Position numbers and translations under genes: made by a program. The notes under the pieces were generated by a model. It saw nothing but the letters and a program-made list of their open reading frames with translations. It had not been told where the DNA came from and did no database searches. From NCBI GenBank assembly GCA_002842985.1, contig PHEQ01000012.1:1-64000 (forward strand): a stretch of DNA of 64,000 bases, given 5' to 3'. Positions 8,623 through 16,889 of this stretch are shown piece by piece (within the stretch, counting starts at the first letter, position 1; each line of letters opens with the position of its first letter). Source of the stretch: Alphaproteobacteria bacterium HGW-Alphaproteobacteria-1. Lineage in GTDB: Bacteria; Pseudomonadota; Alphaproteobacteria; Rhodobacterales; Rhodobacteraceae.

Positions 8623-9345
8623 ATGCCCAATCCCACCGCCGCCATGCTTGTCATCGGAGACGAGATCCTGTCCGGGCGCACGCGCGATGCCAACATGCAT
8701 TACCTCGCCGGAGAACTGACGCGCGCGGGCATAGACCTGCGAGAGGTGCGCGTGATCAGCGACGATCCAGAGGCCATCGTTGCCGCCGTGCGGGCCCTCA
8801 GCGCCGCTTATGACGTGGTGTTCACGTCGGGCGGGATCGGCCCCACCCATGACGACATCACCGCCGAGAACGTGGCCCGCGCTTTTGATCGCCCGATTTC
8901 CGTGCGCGATGACGCCCGCGCGATCCTTGCTGCGCATTACGATGCGCGCGGGCAGGAATTGAACGCGGCGCGGTTGCGCATGGCACGCATCCCCGAGGGG
9001 GCCCGGCTCATCGATAACCCGATCAGCGCCGCGCCCGGTTTCACCATCGAAAACGTGCATGTCATGGCTGGGGTTCCGTCCATCTTTCAGGCGATGCTTG
9101 CCTCGGTTCTGCCAAGTATAACGGGGGGTGCGCCGCTTCTGTCGCAAAGTTACGAGATCCGGCGCGGCGAGGGCGATATCGCGGCCCCGCTGAGCGATCT
9201 GGCGGAGCGATACCCTGACCTGTCGATCGGCTCCTACCCGTTCATCCGCGAGGGCTGTCACGGCGCGAATATCGTGATCCGCGGGGCCGATGGCGCGCGC
9301 GTCGATGCGGCCATGGCCGAGCTTGCCGGGATGTTCCCCGCATGA
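8623..9345 (+). CDS. MoCF-domain protein (CinA N-terminal/MoaB-like)
   Basis: A 240-residue protein with the molybdopterin-binding (MoCF) fold: MLVIGDEILSGRTRD at the start and SGGIGPTHDDIT near residue 75. It corresponds to the CinA N-terminal domain without the C-terminal nicotinamide-nucleotide deamidase domain, so CinA-like deamidation is not expected. Start ATG 8623 has AAGGAGG upstream. The stop overlaps the next gene (ATGA). The real ligand is unknown; nucleotide or pterin binding is plausible. Confidence 0.85.
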   Translation: MPNPTAAMLVIGDEILSGRTRDANMHYLAGELTRAGIDLREVRVISDDPEAIVAAVRALSAAYDVVFTSGGIGPTHDDITAENVARAFDRPISVRDDARAILAAHYDARGQELNAARLRMARIPEGARLIDNPISAAPGFTIENVHVMAGVPSIFQAMLASVLPSITGGAPLLSQSYEIRRGEGDIAAPLSDLAERYPDLSIGSYPFIREGCHGANIVIRGADGARVDAAMAELAGMFPA

Positions 9346-10061
9346 CCCCGGACCTTGACACGCTTTATGCCGTGGCCGAGGCGACGTGGCCGCCTGCCGC
9401 AACCCATGCGCTCGGCCCGGTCACGCTGCGCGACGGTGAGGGCGGCGGCAAGCGCGTCTCGGCGGCGACAGCGTCGGGGCCGGTGACGGTAGAGGACGTG
9501 GCGCGCGCCGAGGCGGACATGCGCGCGCGCGGTCTGGCGCCCTTGTTCCAGGTGCGCGCGGGAGAGGACGATCTTGACCGGACGCTTGAGGGGCGCGGCT
9601 ACGGCATCGTCGATCCGGTCAATGTGCTCGTGGCGCCGGTCGCATCGCTCACCGGCGAGCGTCCGCCGCGTCTTACGACATTCGCCGTCTGGGAACCGCT
9701 CGAGATCATGCGCGAGATATGGGCCGAGGGCGGGATCGGCCCTGCGCGCCTTGCGGTGATGGCGCGGGTGAGGGGGCCGAAAACCGGCCTTTTCGCGCGC
9801 CACGCCGATCAGCCCGCAGGCACGGGATTTGCCGCGATGGCCGAGGGTGTCGCCATGGTGCACGCGCTCGAGGTGCGCGCAGGGCACCGGCGCGCGGGTG
9901 TCGGGCGGCTGATGATGGTGCAGGCCGCCCTCTGGGCCGAGCGCCAGGGTGCCGCGCATATCGCGGTGCTCTGCACCCGTGCCAACAAGGCCGCGAACGG
10001 GCTTTATGCCACCATGGGCTTTCGCGTCGCAGGGGCGTATCATTACCGACAGAAGGAGTAG
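9342..10061 (+). CDS. GNAT-family N-acetyltransferase
   Basis: A 239-residue protein whose C-terminal half is a GNAT fold: VHALEVRAGHRRAGVGRLMM carries the acetyl-CoA-binding R/Q-X-X-G-X-G/A loop and NGLYATMGF is the typical final motif. The N-terminal half looks like a degenerate second GNAT domain. The acceptor is unknown. It overlaps the preceding MoCF gene and is followed within four bases by an AhpD-like gene, so the set is probably one operon. Confidence 0.82.
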   Translation: MTPDLDTLYAVAEATWPPAATHALGPVTLRDGEGGGKRVSAATASGPVTVEDVARAEADMRARGLAPLFQVRAGEDDLDRTLEGRGYGIVDPVNVLVAPVASLTGERPPRLTTFAVWEPLEIMREIWAEGGIGPARLAVMARVRGPKTGLFARHADQPAGTGFAAMAEGVAMVHALEVRAGHRRAGVGRLMMVQAALWAERQGAAHIAVLCTRANKAANGLYATMGFRVAGAYHYRQKE

Positions 10062-10064
10062 GCC

Positions 10065-10631
10065 ATGACCGACAAACCTACCGCGCTCGACCTGCCTCCC
10101 GTCGATCCGCTGCCCGAGGCGACGGCGCGCTATTTCCAGATTTGCGAGGAAAAGCTGGGGATCGTGCCCAATGTGCTGCGCGCGCATGCCTTTGACATCG
10201 AAAAACTCGACGCCTTCACCGCGCTTTACAACACGCTGATGCTCGCACCTTCGGGTCTCACGAAGCTCGAGCGCGAGATGATTGCGGTGGTGGTCAGCTC
10301 GATCAATCGCTGCTGGTATTGTCAGGTGGCACATGGCGCGGCGGTGCGCGCGCTCTCGGGCGATCCGGCCCTGGGAGAGGCGATGGTGATGAATTACCGC
10401 GTGGCCGACATCTCCCCGCGCCAGCGCGCGATGCTCGATTTCGCGGCGCAGGTGACGCAGGCCAGCGCCTCCATCGAGGAGGCGGACCGCGCCGCGCTGC
10501 GCGAGCACGGGTTTTCGGACCGCGATATCTGGGACATCGCCAATGTGGCGGGGTTCTTCAACATGTCGAACCGCGTCGCCTCGGCGACCGGAATGGTGCC
10601 CAATCCCGAGTATCATTCGCAGGGGCGCTGA
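10065..10631 (+). CDS. AhpD/carboxymuconolactone-decarboxylase-like, peroxidase-related protein
   Basis: The 188-residue all-helical protein has the AhpD active-site signature with the redox CXXC (CWYC) followed by a His in SSINRCWYCQVAHG, near residues 80-93. Such proteins act as thiol-dependent peroxidase or disulfide reductases. It matches the uncharacterised peroxidase-related branch. It lies directly after the GNAT gene and one base before the OmpA-like gene, suggesting co-expression. Confidence 0.85.
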   Translation: MTDKPTALDLPPVDPLPEATARYFQICEEKLGIVPNVLRAHAFDIEKLDAFTALYNTLMLAPSGLTKLEREMIAVVVSSINRCWYCQVAHGAAVRALSGDPALGEAMVMNYRVADISPRQRAMLDFAAQVTQASASIEEADRAALREHGFSDRDIWDIANVAGFFNMSNRVASATGMVPNPEYHSQGR

Positions 10632-10632
10632 G

Positions 10633-11559
10633 ATGATCGGGCGGCGTGCGGCCCTTCTGCCCGGGCTTCTGGCCACGGTGCTTCTGGTCACAGCGGTCCG
10701 GGCGCAGGACCTGCCGCTGCCCGAAGCGGCCGAGCGCACGGCCGAGGTGATCCGCGAGGCGGGCACGGTTTATCTGCCCATCGGGCCGTTTTCCGGGGGC
10801 ACGGTGCCGCGCCAGCGCGTCGATGGCCGCATCACGAGCCGCGCCTGGCGAATGCCGGAGCGCGGCCTTGGCACGCTGGCACGGCTTGCCCCTCTGCGCG
10901 AGGCGCTGGAGAAGGCAGGCTGGGAGCCGGTTTTCGATTGCGCGACCGAGGGCTGCGGCGGCTTCGATTTCCGCTTTGCCACGCCGGTGCTGCCCGCGCC
11001 GGCCATGTTCGTCAACATCTTCGATTACCGCTATTTTCTGGCGCGGCGCGGCGACGAGCATGCCATGCTCTTCGTCAGCCTTGCGGGCGAGCGTGCCTAT
11101 GTGCAACTGACCCATGTCGGGTCTAATGGCGGAGACGCGCCCGAAACCGTGGCGGTTCCCGCTCCGGGACCGGCCATCGAGGCGGCGGGGGATCTGGCGG
11201 CGCGGCTTCTGGCGCAGGGGCATGTAGTGCTGCGCGGTCTCGATTTTTCCACCGGGGCTGGGTCTCTCGGAGACGGGCCGCATCCCGATCTGGAGGCGCT
11301 TGCGGCCTTCATGGCCGCCACGCCGGAGGTGCGTATCGCGCTTGTCGGCCATACCGACAGCGTCGGCGGGCTTGAACCCAACATAGCGCTTTCGCAGGCG
11401 CGCGCCGAGGCTGTGCGCGAACGCCTCATCGCCGTGCATGGGGTCGATGGCACGCGCCTCGACGCGCATGGCGTGGGCTTTCTTGCCCCGGTGGCGCCCA
11501 ACACGACGCCCGAGGGGCGCGAGGCCAATCGGCGGGTCGAGGCGGTTCTGTTCGACTAG
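10633..11559 (+). CDS. Secreted OmpA-like peptidoglycan-binding protein
   Basis: A 308-residue protein with a cleavable signal peptide (hydrophobic stretch to about residue 25, LVTAVRAQD) and a C-terminal OmpA domain (VGHTDSVGG, LSQARAEAVRERL, GREANRRVEAVL) that binds peptidoglycan. The central 150 residues show no recognised domain; they contain two nearby Cys (FDCATEGCGGFDF). Start ATG 10633 was chosen because it directly follows the preceding stop and opens a proper signal peptide. It probably anchors something in the periplasm. Confidence 0.83.
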   Translation: MIGRRAALLPGLLATVLLVTAVRAQDLPLPEAAERTAEVIREAGTVYLPIGPFSGGTVPRQRVDGRITSRAWRMPERGLGTLARLAPLREALEKAGWEPVFDCATEGCGGFDFRFATPVLPAPAMFVNIFDYRYFLARRGDEHAMLFVSLAGERAYVQLTHVGSNGGDAPETVAVPAPGPAIEAAGDLAARLLAQGHVVLRGLDFSTGAGSLGDGPHPDLEALAAFMAATPEVRIALVGHTDSVGGLEPNIALSQARAEAVRERLIAVHGVDGTRLDAHGVGFLAPVAPNTTPEGREANRRVEAVLFD

Positions 11560-11581
11560 CGCGGATGCGTGGTCCGTCGGT

Positions 11582-12472
11582 TCAATCCGCCGATCCACGT
11601 CCGAGCACCCGCCCCGCCACCGCGTCGAGCCGCGCCAGAACCTGCGGATCGCGCTTGTCCGGCGCGGTGAGGAGGGCGAAGTCAAGCGCCCGGTCGCAGC
11701 CATGCGGGCAGGGGGCGCGCACCCCTCCCAAAAGTGCAGGCAGGCGGGCAACAAGGGCGCGGCCCTTGTCGGCATTGCCCGTCAGCGTGGCGATGATGGC
11801 GGTGATATCCACCGCGCCATGATCGGGATGCCAGCTGTCGTAATCGGTGATCATGGCGACGGAGGCATAGCACAGCTCGGCCTCGCGGGCGAGCTTGGCC
11901 TCGGGCATTCCGGTCATGCCGATCACGTCGCAGCCCCAGTGATCGCGGTAGAGACGCGATTCGGCCATGGTCGAGAATTGCGGGCCTTCCATCGCCAGAT
12001 AGGTGCCGCCGCGATGCACGGTGATGCCCGCGTCGCGCGCGGCCCGTTCGCAGGCCTCCGACAGGCGCGCGCAGGTCGGGTGCGCAACGCTGACATGGGC
12101 CACGCAGCCGGGGCCGAAAAAGGATTTCTCGCGCGCGAAGGTGCGGTCGATATATTGATCGACAAGGACGAAATCGCCCGGCGCAAGCTCCTCGCGGAAC
12201 GAACCGCAGGCCGAGACGCTGATCACATCCGTCACGCCAAGCCGTTTGAGCGCGTCGATATTGGCGCGGTAGGGAACCGAGGTGGGGCTGTGGACATGGC
12301 CGCGCCCGTGGCGGGGCAGAAAGGCCATGGGCACGCCGTCAAGCCGCCCGGTCAGGATCGCGTCAGAGGGGTTGCCCCAGGGTGTTTCGACGCGCTGCCA
12401 GGTGGCGCCTTCCAGCCCGTCGATCTCATACAGTCCCGATCCGCCGATCACCCCGATCATGGTCTCTGCCAT
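11582..12472 (-). CDS. mtnP: S-methyl-5'-thioadenosine phosphorylase
   Basis: MtnP cleaves methylthioadenosine to adenine and methylthioribose-1-phosphate in methionine salvage. The 296-residue protein starts with GVIGGSGLYEIDGLEG and contains FLPRHGRGH, SACGSFREEL and MEGPQFSTMAESRLYR, all characteristic of the trimeric MTAP branch. Start ATG 12472 has GGAGG upstream; an alternative ATG at 12460 would trim four residues. It is downstream of, and converges in reading direction with, no close partner, so is probably monocistronic. Confidence 0.93.
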   Translation of the reverse strand: MAETMIGVIGGSGLYEIDGLEGATWQRVETPWGNPSDAILTGRLDGVPMAFLPRHGRGHVHSPTSVPYRANIDALKRLGVTDVISVSACGSFREELAPGDFVLVDQYIDRTFAREKSFFGPGCVAHVSVAHPTCARLSEACERAARDAGITVHRGGTYLAMEGPQFSTMAESRLYRDHWGCDVIGMTGMPEAKLAREAELCYASVAMITDYDSWHPDHGAVDITAIIATLTGNADKGRALVARLPALLGGVRAPCPHGCDRALDFALLTAPDKRDPQVLARLDAVAGRVLGRGSAD

Positions 12473-12521
12473 TGCCCTCGCCTCCGTATTGGTCAGGCGC
12501 AGGCTTAGGCCGGATCGCGGC

Positions 12522-12561
12522 AAAAGAAAATGCCCGCGCGGGTCCGTGATCCCGCGCGGGC
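12522..12561 (-). terminator. Rho-independent terminator of the cysteine hydrolase gene
   Basis: An 11-bp stem (GCCCGCGCGGG at 12532-12542 with CCCGCGCGGGC at 12551-12561) around an 8-base loop; on the minus strand it is followed by ATTTTCTTTT. It lies 37 bases downstream of the stop at 12598. Confidence 0.8.
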
Positions 12562-12597
12562 GGCCCCCCTCATCCCCGGGAAGGGCCGGTGGCGTGC

Positions 12598-13410
12598 TCA
12601 GCCGAGCATCGCCACGACCTCATCCGTGGTCCACAGCGCGTTGGCCATGTAACGGAAGTTGATGAGCGCCGCGAGATAGCCGTCGCCCTCGGGCAGCATC
12701 GCCGCCGCCGTCCCGTCCGAGACCACGGCCACCTCGAACCCCTGTTCCAGCAACTCGCGCATATGCCCTTCGGTGCAGAGGTTCGCGGACATGCCCGCCA
12801 GGATCACCTGATCCACCCCCGCCTTGCGCAGTTGCAGCGCGAGGTCGTTGGTTTCCGGCCCGTAGACCTTGTGCGGCGAGCAGATGATGGTCTTGCCGTC
12901 GAGAATATACTCCTTGTATTGCGGCATGTAATCGGCGCCCGAGCCCTCGAACCCGTCCATGCTGACGGGGCTCACCCGGTCGAACATGTTGATGGCATGC
13001 ATGAGCTTTTCCAGCGCGCCCTCGAATTTCCAGCCCTTGTCGGTGGGATAGTAGTAATGCGGCGAGATGGCGACGGGGATACCCGCGCCCTTGGCCGCCT
13101 TGAAGAGCCGGCCGATGTTCTCGACCGTGTTGTTGGCCGTGACACTCCCGCCGACCGCGCCCCAGGCGACGCCATCGGGCGAGAGAAAGTCGATCTGCGG
13201 ATCGGTGACAACAAGGGCGGCGCGGCTGAGGTCGAGCTTCATATCGCTCGGGGGCAGGAACGGCTCGGCCGGTGGCGCGTAGGGGTTGTCTTGGGCACGC
13301 GCGCCGGTGGCGGCAAGGCCGGTGGCGGCGGCGGCAAGGGCCGCGGTGCCAGTCAGCGCGGCGCGGCGGGTGAATTTTGGGTCGTTGTCGTGATCATGGC
13401 AATTGCACAT
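12598..13410 (-). CDS. Tat-exported isochorismatase-like cysteine hydrolase
   Basis: A 270-residue protein with a twin-arginine signal (FTRRAALTG, then an Ala-rich stretch ending near GARAQD), so it should fold in the cytoplasm and be exported. The mature part is an isochorismatase-like cysteine hydrolase: catalytic Asp in LVVTDPQIDF and Cys in GMSANLCTEGHMRELL. Family members hydrolyse isochorismate, nicotinamide or N-carbamoyl compounds; the substrate here is unknown. The N-terminus also has CNCHDHDND, an unusual Cys/His-rich lead before the Tat motif. Diverges from an AraC regulator. Confidence 0.85.
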   Translation of the reverse strand: MCNCHDHDNDPKFTRRAALTGTAALAAAATGLAATGARAQDNPYAPPAEPFLPPSDMKLDLSRAALVVTDPQIDFLSPDGVAWGAVGGSVTANNTVENIGRLFKAAKGAGIPVAISPHYYYPTDKGWKFEGALEKLMHAINMFDRVSPVSMDGFEGSGADYMPQYKEYILDGKTIICSPHKVYGPETNDLALQLRKAGVDQVILAGMSANLCTEGHMRELLEQGFEVAVVSDGTAAAMLPEGDGYLAALINFRYMANALWTTDEVVAMLG

Positions 13411-13533
13411 GGGGTCCTCCCTTGGTGAATGTTGCCGACAGTCTGGAGGGGGTTATGTGCCTTTGCGTCCTGAATCTGTGGTGCAGGATCAATTTTTCGT
13501 GCCTTTTCGCGCGTGCTGGGGCAGGATCGGGCC

Positions 13534-14475
13534 ATGCAGGAGCATCCTCACGACCGAATTCTCGACGCGCTCGAGATCAGCGCCGAACCCTTTGCCATTT
13601 GCGCTCTCGAAGGGGTGTGCAGCATGGGCCTGGGGCGCGTGCCGCGCGCGACGTTGCATTACGTTCTGGGGGGCGAGGGGATGCTGTCGGTGCAGGGGCG
13701 GGCACCGCTCGACCTTTCGCCGGGGCGGCTGGTGCTGGTGCCCGCGAGCCGCAGCCATTCGCTTGTCAATCGCGGCGGTGCGCAGGCGGGGCTTCCCGCC
13801 TGCCGCCCTGCGGGGCTCGACCTTGAAGAGCATGTCGCGCGCGGCGAGGGGGCGGGGGTGATGGTGGTGTTGTGCTCGACCATCTCGCTGGGGCTGCGCG
13901 GGACGCATGGGCTGATCGACCTCTTGCGCGCGCCGCTCAGCCTTGACGTGAGCGGCAGCCCGGTAGCGGCGCAGGCGATGGCGGCGCTGGTGGCCGAGAT
14001 GGGGACCGACCGGCCCGGGCAGCGCGCGATGGTGCGCGCACTTTTGCTGCAATGCCTGATCGAGATGCTGCGTTCGCGGCTTGAGGTGGGCGACCCGGGG
14101 GTGACATGGCTCGGTGCGCTGGCTGATCCGGGGCTGTGGCGGGGCTTGCGCGCGATGCTCGACGATCCCGGTAGCCCCCATACCCTCGAGAGTCTGGCCG
14201 AGGCGGCGGGAATGAGCCGCTCACGCTTTGCCGCGCGATTCCAGGCGGCTTACGGTCAGGGCGCGATGACGCTCTTGCGCGATCTGCGGCTGGCGCGGGC
14301 GGCGCAGATGCTGGCCGAGCGGCGCGCGCCGGTGGATCAGGTGGCGCGTGCGGTGGGATTTCAGAGCCGTAGCGCCTTTACCCGCGCGTTCGTCGCCATG
14401 TGGGGCGAGACGCCGCGCGCCTTTCGCGGGCGGCAGGGCGATCAGGCGGCGGAACGGGTGCAGAACCGCGCCTGA
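13534..14475 (+). CDS. AraC-family transcriptional regulator
   Basis: A 313-residue regulator with an N-terminal cupin-like sensing domain (ARATLHYVLGGEGMLSV, ALDLSPGRLVLVP-type strand pattern) and a C-terminal pair of helix-turn-helix motifs (LAEAAGMSRSRFAARF and VARAVGFQSRSAFTRAF). ATG 13534 has AGGA at suitable distance; a GTG seven codons earlier at 13513 is an alternative. The 123-base divergent gap suggests it controls the exported cysteine hydrolase. Confidence 0.87.
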   Translation: MQEHPHDRILDALEISAEPFAICALEGVCSMGLGRVPRATLHYVLGGEGMLSVQGRAPLDLSPGRLVLVPASRSHSLVNRGGAQAGLPACRPAGLDLEEHVARGEGAGVMVVLCSTISLGLRGTHGLIDLLRAPLSLDVSGSPVAAQAMAALVAEMGTDRPGQRAMVRALLLQCLIEMLRSRLEVGDPGVTWLGALADPGLWRGLRAMLDDPGSPHTLESLAEAAGMSRSRFAARFQAAYGQGAMTLLRDLRLARAAQMLAERRAPVDQVARAVGFQSRSAFTRAFVAMWGETPRAFRGRQGDQAAERVQNRA

Positions 14476-15815
14476 TTGCGGCCCCGCGCCTTGGCGGCAT
14501 AAAGCGCGCGGTCGGCCTCCTCCAGCAGCACCTGCATGGTGGGTTGGGGCCGTCCGGGGCGCGCTTCGGCCACGGTCACGCCAAGGCTGAGCGTGACAGG
14601 GATGGGTGCGCGCGCGCCCGGCACGGCGACGGGGGTGCTGCGGACGGCATCGCACAGCCGCTCGGCCACCTCCTGCGCCTCGGTGCGGGTGGTGTTTGGC
14701 AGGGCGATGAGAAACTCCTCACCGCCGATCCGCGCCAGAAGATCGCCCGCGCGCAGATGCGCGCGCAGACGTTCTGTCACGGCGACGAGCACCGCGTCGC
14801 CCGCCGCATGGCCGTGGTGGTCGTTGACCAGTTTGAAGAAATCGATATCGGCCACCATCACGGCAAGGCTTTTGCGGGTGACGGGCAGGCGCGCGATCTG
14901 CCGCTCCAGCCAGGGCAGCGCATGGCGGCGGTTATGGGCCCCGGTCAGCGGATCGCGCAGCGCCGCCTCGAGCCCCGAGCGCATATGTGCGCGCAAGGCC
15001 TCGTTGCGGCGCTTGCGCGCAAGCTGGCGGGCAAGGCGCTCGCCGAATTCCTCGGGCACGACCGGCGAAAACAGCACGTCATCCGCCCCCATGTCGAGCA
15101 GCGTCACCGCGAGCGCCGCGGCATCGGGGTCGAGCAGGACCAGAACCGGCGCTTGGCGCGTGCCCGGCGCGGCCTTTAGATCCGCCAGAAGGCGCAAGCC
15201 ATCCTCGGCCTGGGCCAGACCGAGGCTGAGCACGTAGATGTCCTGCGCTTCGGGCGGAGGGCCGTTGTAGAGTGCGAGACAGCTCAGCCGGTGGGGCGCG
15301 CCCTCGCCAAGCTGCGTGCGCAGCGCCAGCGCCGCAGCGCGGTCGGGACCGAAGAGGGCAACCCGGCCGACAAGGACGAGGGGCGCCTGCGCCTCGGCAA
15401 AGCCCGGCGTGCCAACGGTCTGGCCGGTCAGTTCCTCCTCGGCGTTGCGCTGACGCAGGAAGTTTCGCAGCCGCGCAAGCAGAAGCGGCTCGGATACCGG
15501 CTTGGTCAGCACCTCATCGGCCCCCGCGCGCAGAAGCGCCACGCGCCTGGGCGTGTCATTCTCGCTCTGGAGCAGGACGATGGGCACATGGGCGAGGCGT
15601 TCGACCCGGCGCAACGCGCGCAAGAGCGGCTCCGCGCTCTGCCCGCCGAGGCGGGCATTGCCAAGGATGAGGTCGGGTGGTTCGGCCATGGCAAGGCGCA
15701 GCGCCTCGCGCGCCGTGCCCGCCTGCACCACGCGGTAGGGCGTGGTCGCGAGCTTGACCTTGAGGACGATCCGGTTGGTGGCCAGATCGTCAACGATGAG
15801 AATGGTGCCCGACAT
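14442..15815 (-). CDS. PleD-like diguanylate cyclase with two degenerate receiver domains
   Basis: A 457-residue protein with the PleD layout REC-REC-GGDEF. The cyclase looks active: GGEEF near residue 375, preceded by the RAGD inhibitory site at the canonical five-residue distance, plus DIDFFKLVNDHHGH. It should make cyclic-di-GMP. Both receivers lack the phosphoacceptor: the first has DLILGNARL where PleD has DLILLDV-type sequence (Asp to Asn), the second DIYVLSLGL (Ser). The acidic pair (VDD) and Lys (LTKPV) remain in the first. It converges with the AraC gene, overlapping by 34 bases. Confidence 0.86.
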   Translation of the reverse strand: MSGTILIVDDLATNRIVLKVKLATTPYRVVQAGTAREALRLAMAEPPDLILGNARLGGQSAEPLLRALRRVERLAHVPIVLLQSENDTPRRVALLRAGADEVLTKPVSEPLLLARLRNFLRQRNAEEELTGQTVGTPGFAEAQAPLVLVGRVALFGPDRAAALALRTQLGEGAPHRLSCLALYNGPPPEAQDIYVLSLGLAQAEDGLRLLADLKAAPGTRQAPVLVLLDPDAAALAVTLLDMGADDVLFSPVVPEEFGERLARQLARKRRNEALRAHMRSGLEAALRDPLTGAHNRRHALPWLERQIARLPVTRKSLAVMVADIDFFKLVNDHHGHAAGDAVLVAVTERLRAHLRAGDLLARIGGEEFLIALPNTTRTEAQEVAERLCDAVRSTPVAVPGARAPIPVTLSLGVTVAEARPGRPQPTMQVLLEEADRALYAAKARGRNQARFCTRSAA

Positions 15816-15912
15816 TGCGGCGCTGCCTTTGATCTGAGCGTTTACCTTCCACTTACTCTCGCGCTAAGTGGTTAAGAAATCCTTTCCGGGAATTAACAAA
15901 GATGACGATGAA

Positions 15913-16197
15913 ATGACGATGACGCGGGAATCCGCCGAAACTGTGGCGCTTCAGGCGCTGGGCTGGCTGGCCGGGAATGAGGAGCTCTGGCCGGTGTTTC
16001 TGGGGGCCACGGGGGCCTCGGAGGCCGATCTTCGGACGCGTGCGGCGGAGGCGGAGTTTCTGGGCGCGGTGCTCGATTTCGTGATGATGGACGATGAATG
16101 GGTGGTGGGTTTCTGCGACGCGCAAGGCCACAAATACGATGTGCCGATGCGGGCGCGCGCGGCCCTTCCGGGCGGGCAGGAGATGAGCTGGACATGA
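15913..16197 (+). CDS. Small conserved protein (DUF3572-like)
   Basis: A 94-residue acidic helical protein beginning TRESAETVALQALGWLA and containing LGAVLDFVMMDDEWVV, resembling the short alphaproteobacterial DUF3572 family. No catalytic motif is visible and the function is unknown. ATG 15913 is a guess; GTG 15868 and ATG 15919 are in the same frame, and no clear Shine-Dalgarno decides. It diverges from the PleD-like gene and overlaps the HAD phosphatase start (ATGA), so is likely co-transcribed with it. Confidence 0.7.
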   Translation: MTMTRESAETVALQALGWLAGNEELWPVFLGATGASEADLRTRAAEAEFLGAVLDFVMMDDEWVVGFCDAQGHKYDVPMRARAALPGGQEMSWT

Positions 16198-16889
16198 AAT
16201 TGCGCGCCGATGCGGTGCTGTTCGACAAGGACGGCACCCTGTTCGATTTTCATGCCACCTGGAGCCATTGGGCGCACGAAGTGCTGCACGATCTGGCGGC
16301 GGGCGATGGCGCGCTTCTGGTCCGGCTGGCCGGAACGGTCGATTTCGACCTTGCCGCGCGCCGGTTTCGCCCGACAAGCGCGGTCATCGCCGGAACCAAT
16401 CGCGAGGCTGCGGAATCTCTGGCCTCCGCGTTGCCGGGGCGGAGCGTGGCCGCGATCGAGGATCACCTGATGCTGAGCGCGGCGCGCGCGCCGCTGGCGC
16501 CCGCCGTGCCGCTCGGGCCCTATCTCGACGGGCTGCGCGGGCAGGGGCTGCGCCTTGGGGTGATGACCAATGACACCGAATACGGCGCGCGGGCGCATCT
16601 GGGCGCAGCGGGGGTTCTGGAGCGGTTCGACTTCGTCGCAGGGTTTGATTCGGGGTTTGGGGCCAAGCCATCGCCAGAGCCGCTGCTGGCCTTCGCGCTT
16701 GCGGTCAGCGTGGCCCCCGCGCGCGTGGTCATGGTGGGCGACAGCACCCATGACCTGATTGCGGGGCGACGGGCCGGCATGGCCTGTGTCGGCGTGCTGA
16801 CCGGCACCGCGCTTGCCGGCGACCTCGCACCCTTTGCCGATGCGGTGCTGCCCGATATCGGCCATCTGCCCGGCTGGCTGGCGGCGTGA
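16194..16889 (+). CDS. HAD-superfamily phosphatase (phosphoglycolate-phosphatase-like)
   Basis: A 231-residue HAD hydrolase: motif I DKDGTLFD (nucleophile Asp near residue 11), motif II VMTNDT, motif III Lys in GFGAKPSPEP and motif IV VMVGDSTHDLIAGRRAG. The alpha-helical cap after motif I fits the Gph-like subfamily I. The substrate is a small phosphorylated molecule; phosphoglycolate is possible but unproven. The start overlaps the DUF3572-like stop, and the next gene starts at GTGA. Confidence 0.86.
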   Translation: MKLRADAVLFDKDGTLFDFHATWSHWAHEVLHDLAAGDGALLVRLAGTVDFDLAARRFRPTSAVIAGTNREAAESLASALPGRSVAAIEDHLMLSAARAPLAPAVPLGPYLDGLRGQGLRLGVMTNDTEYGARAHLGAAGVLERFDFVAGFDSGFGAKPSPEPLLAFALAVSVAPARVVMVGDSTHDLIAGRRAGMACVGVLTGTALAGDLAPFADAVLPDIGHLPGWLAA

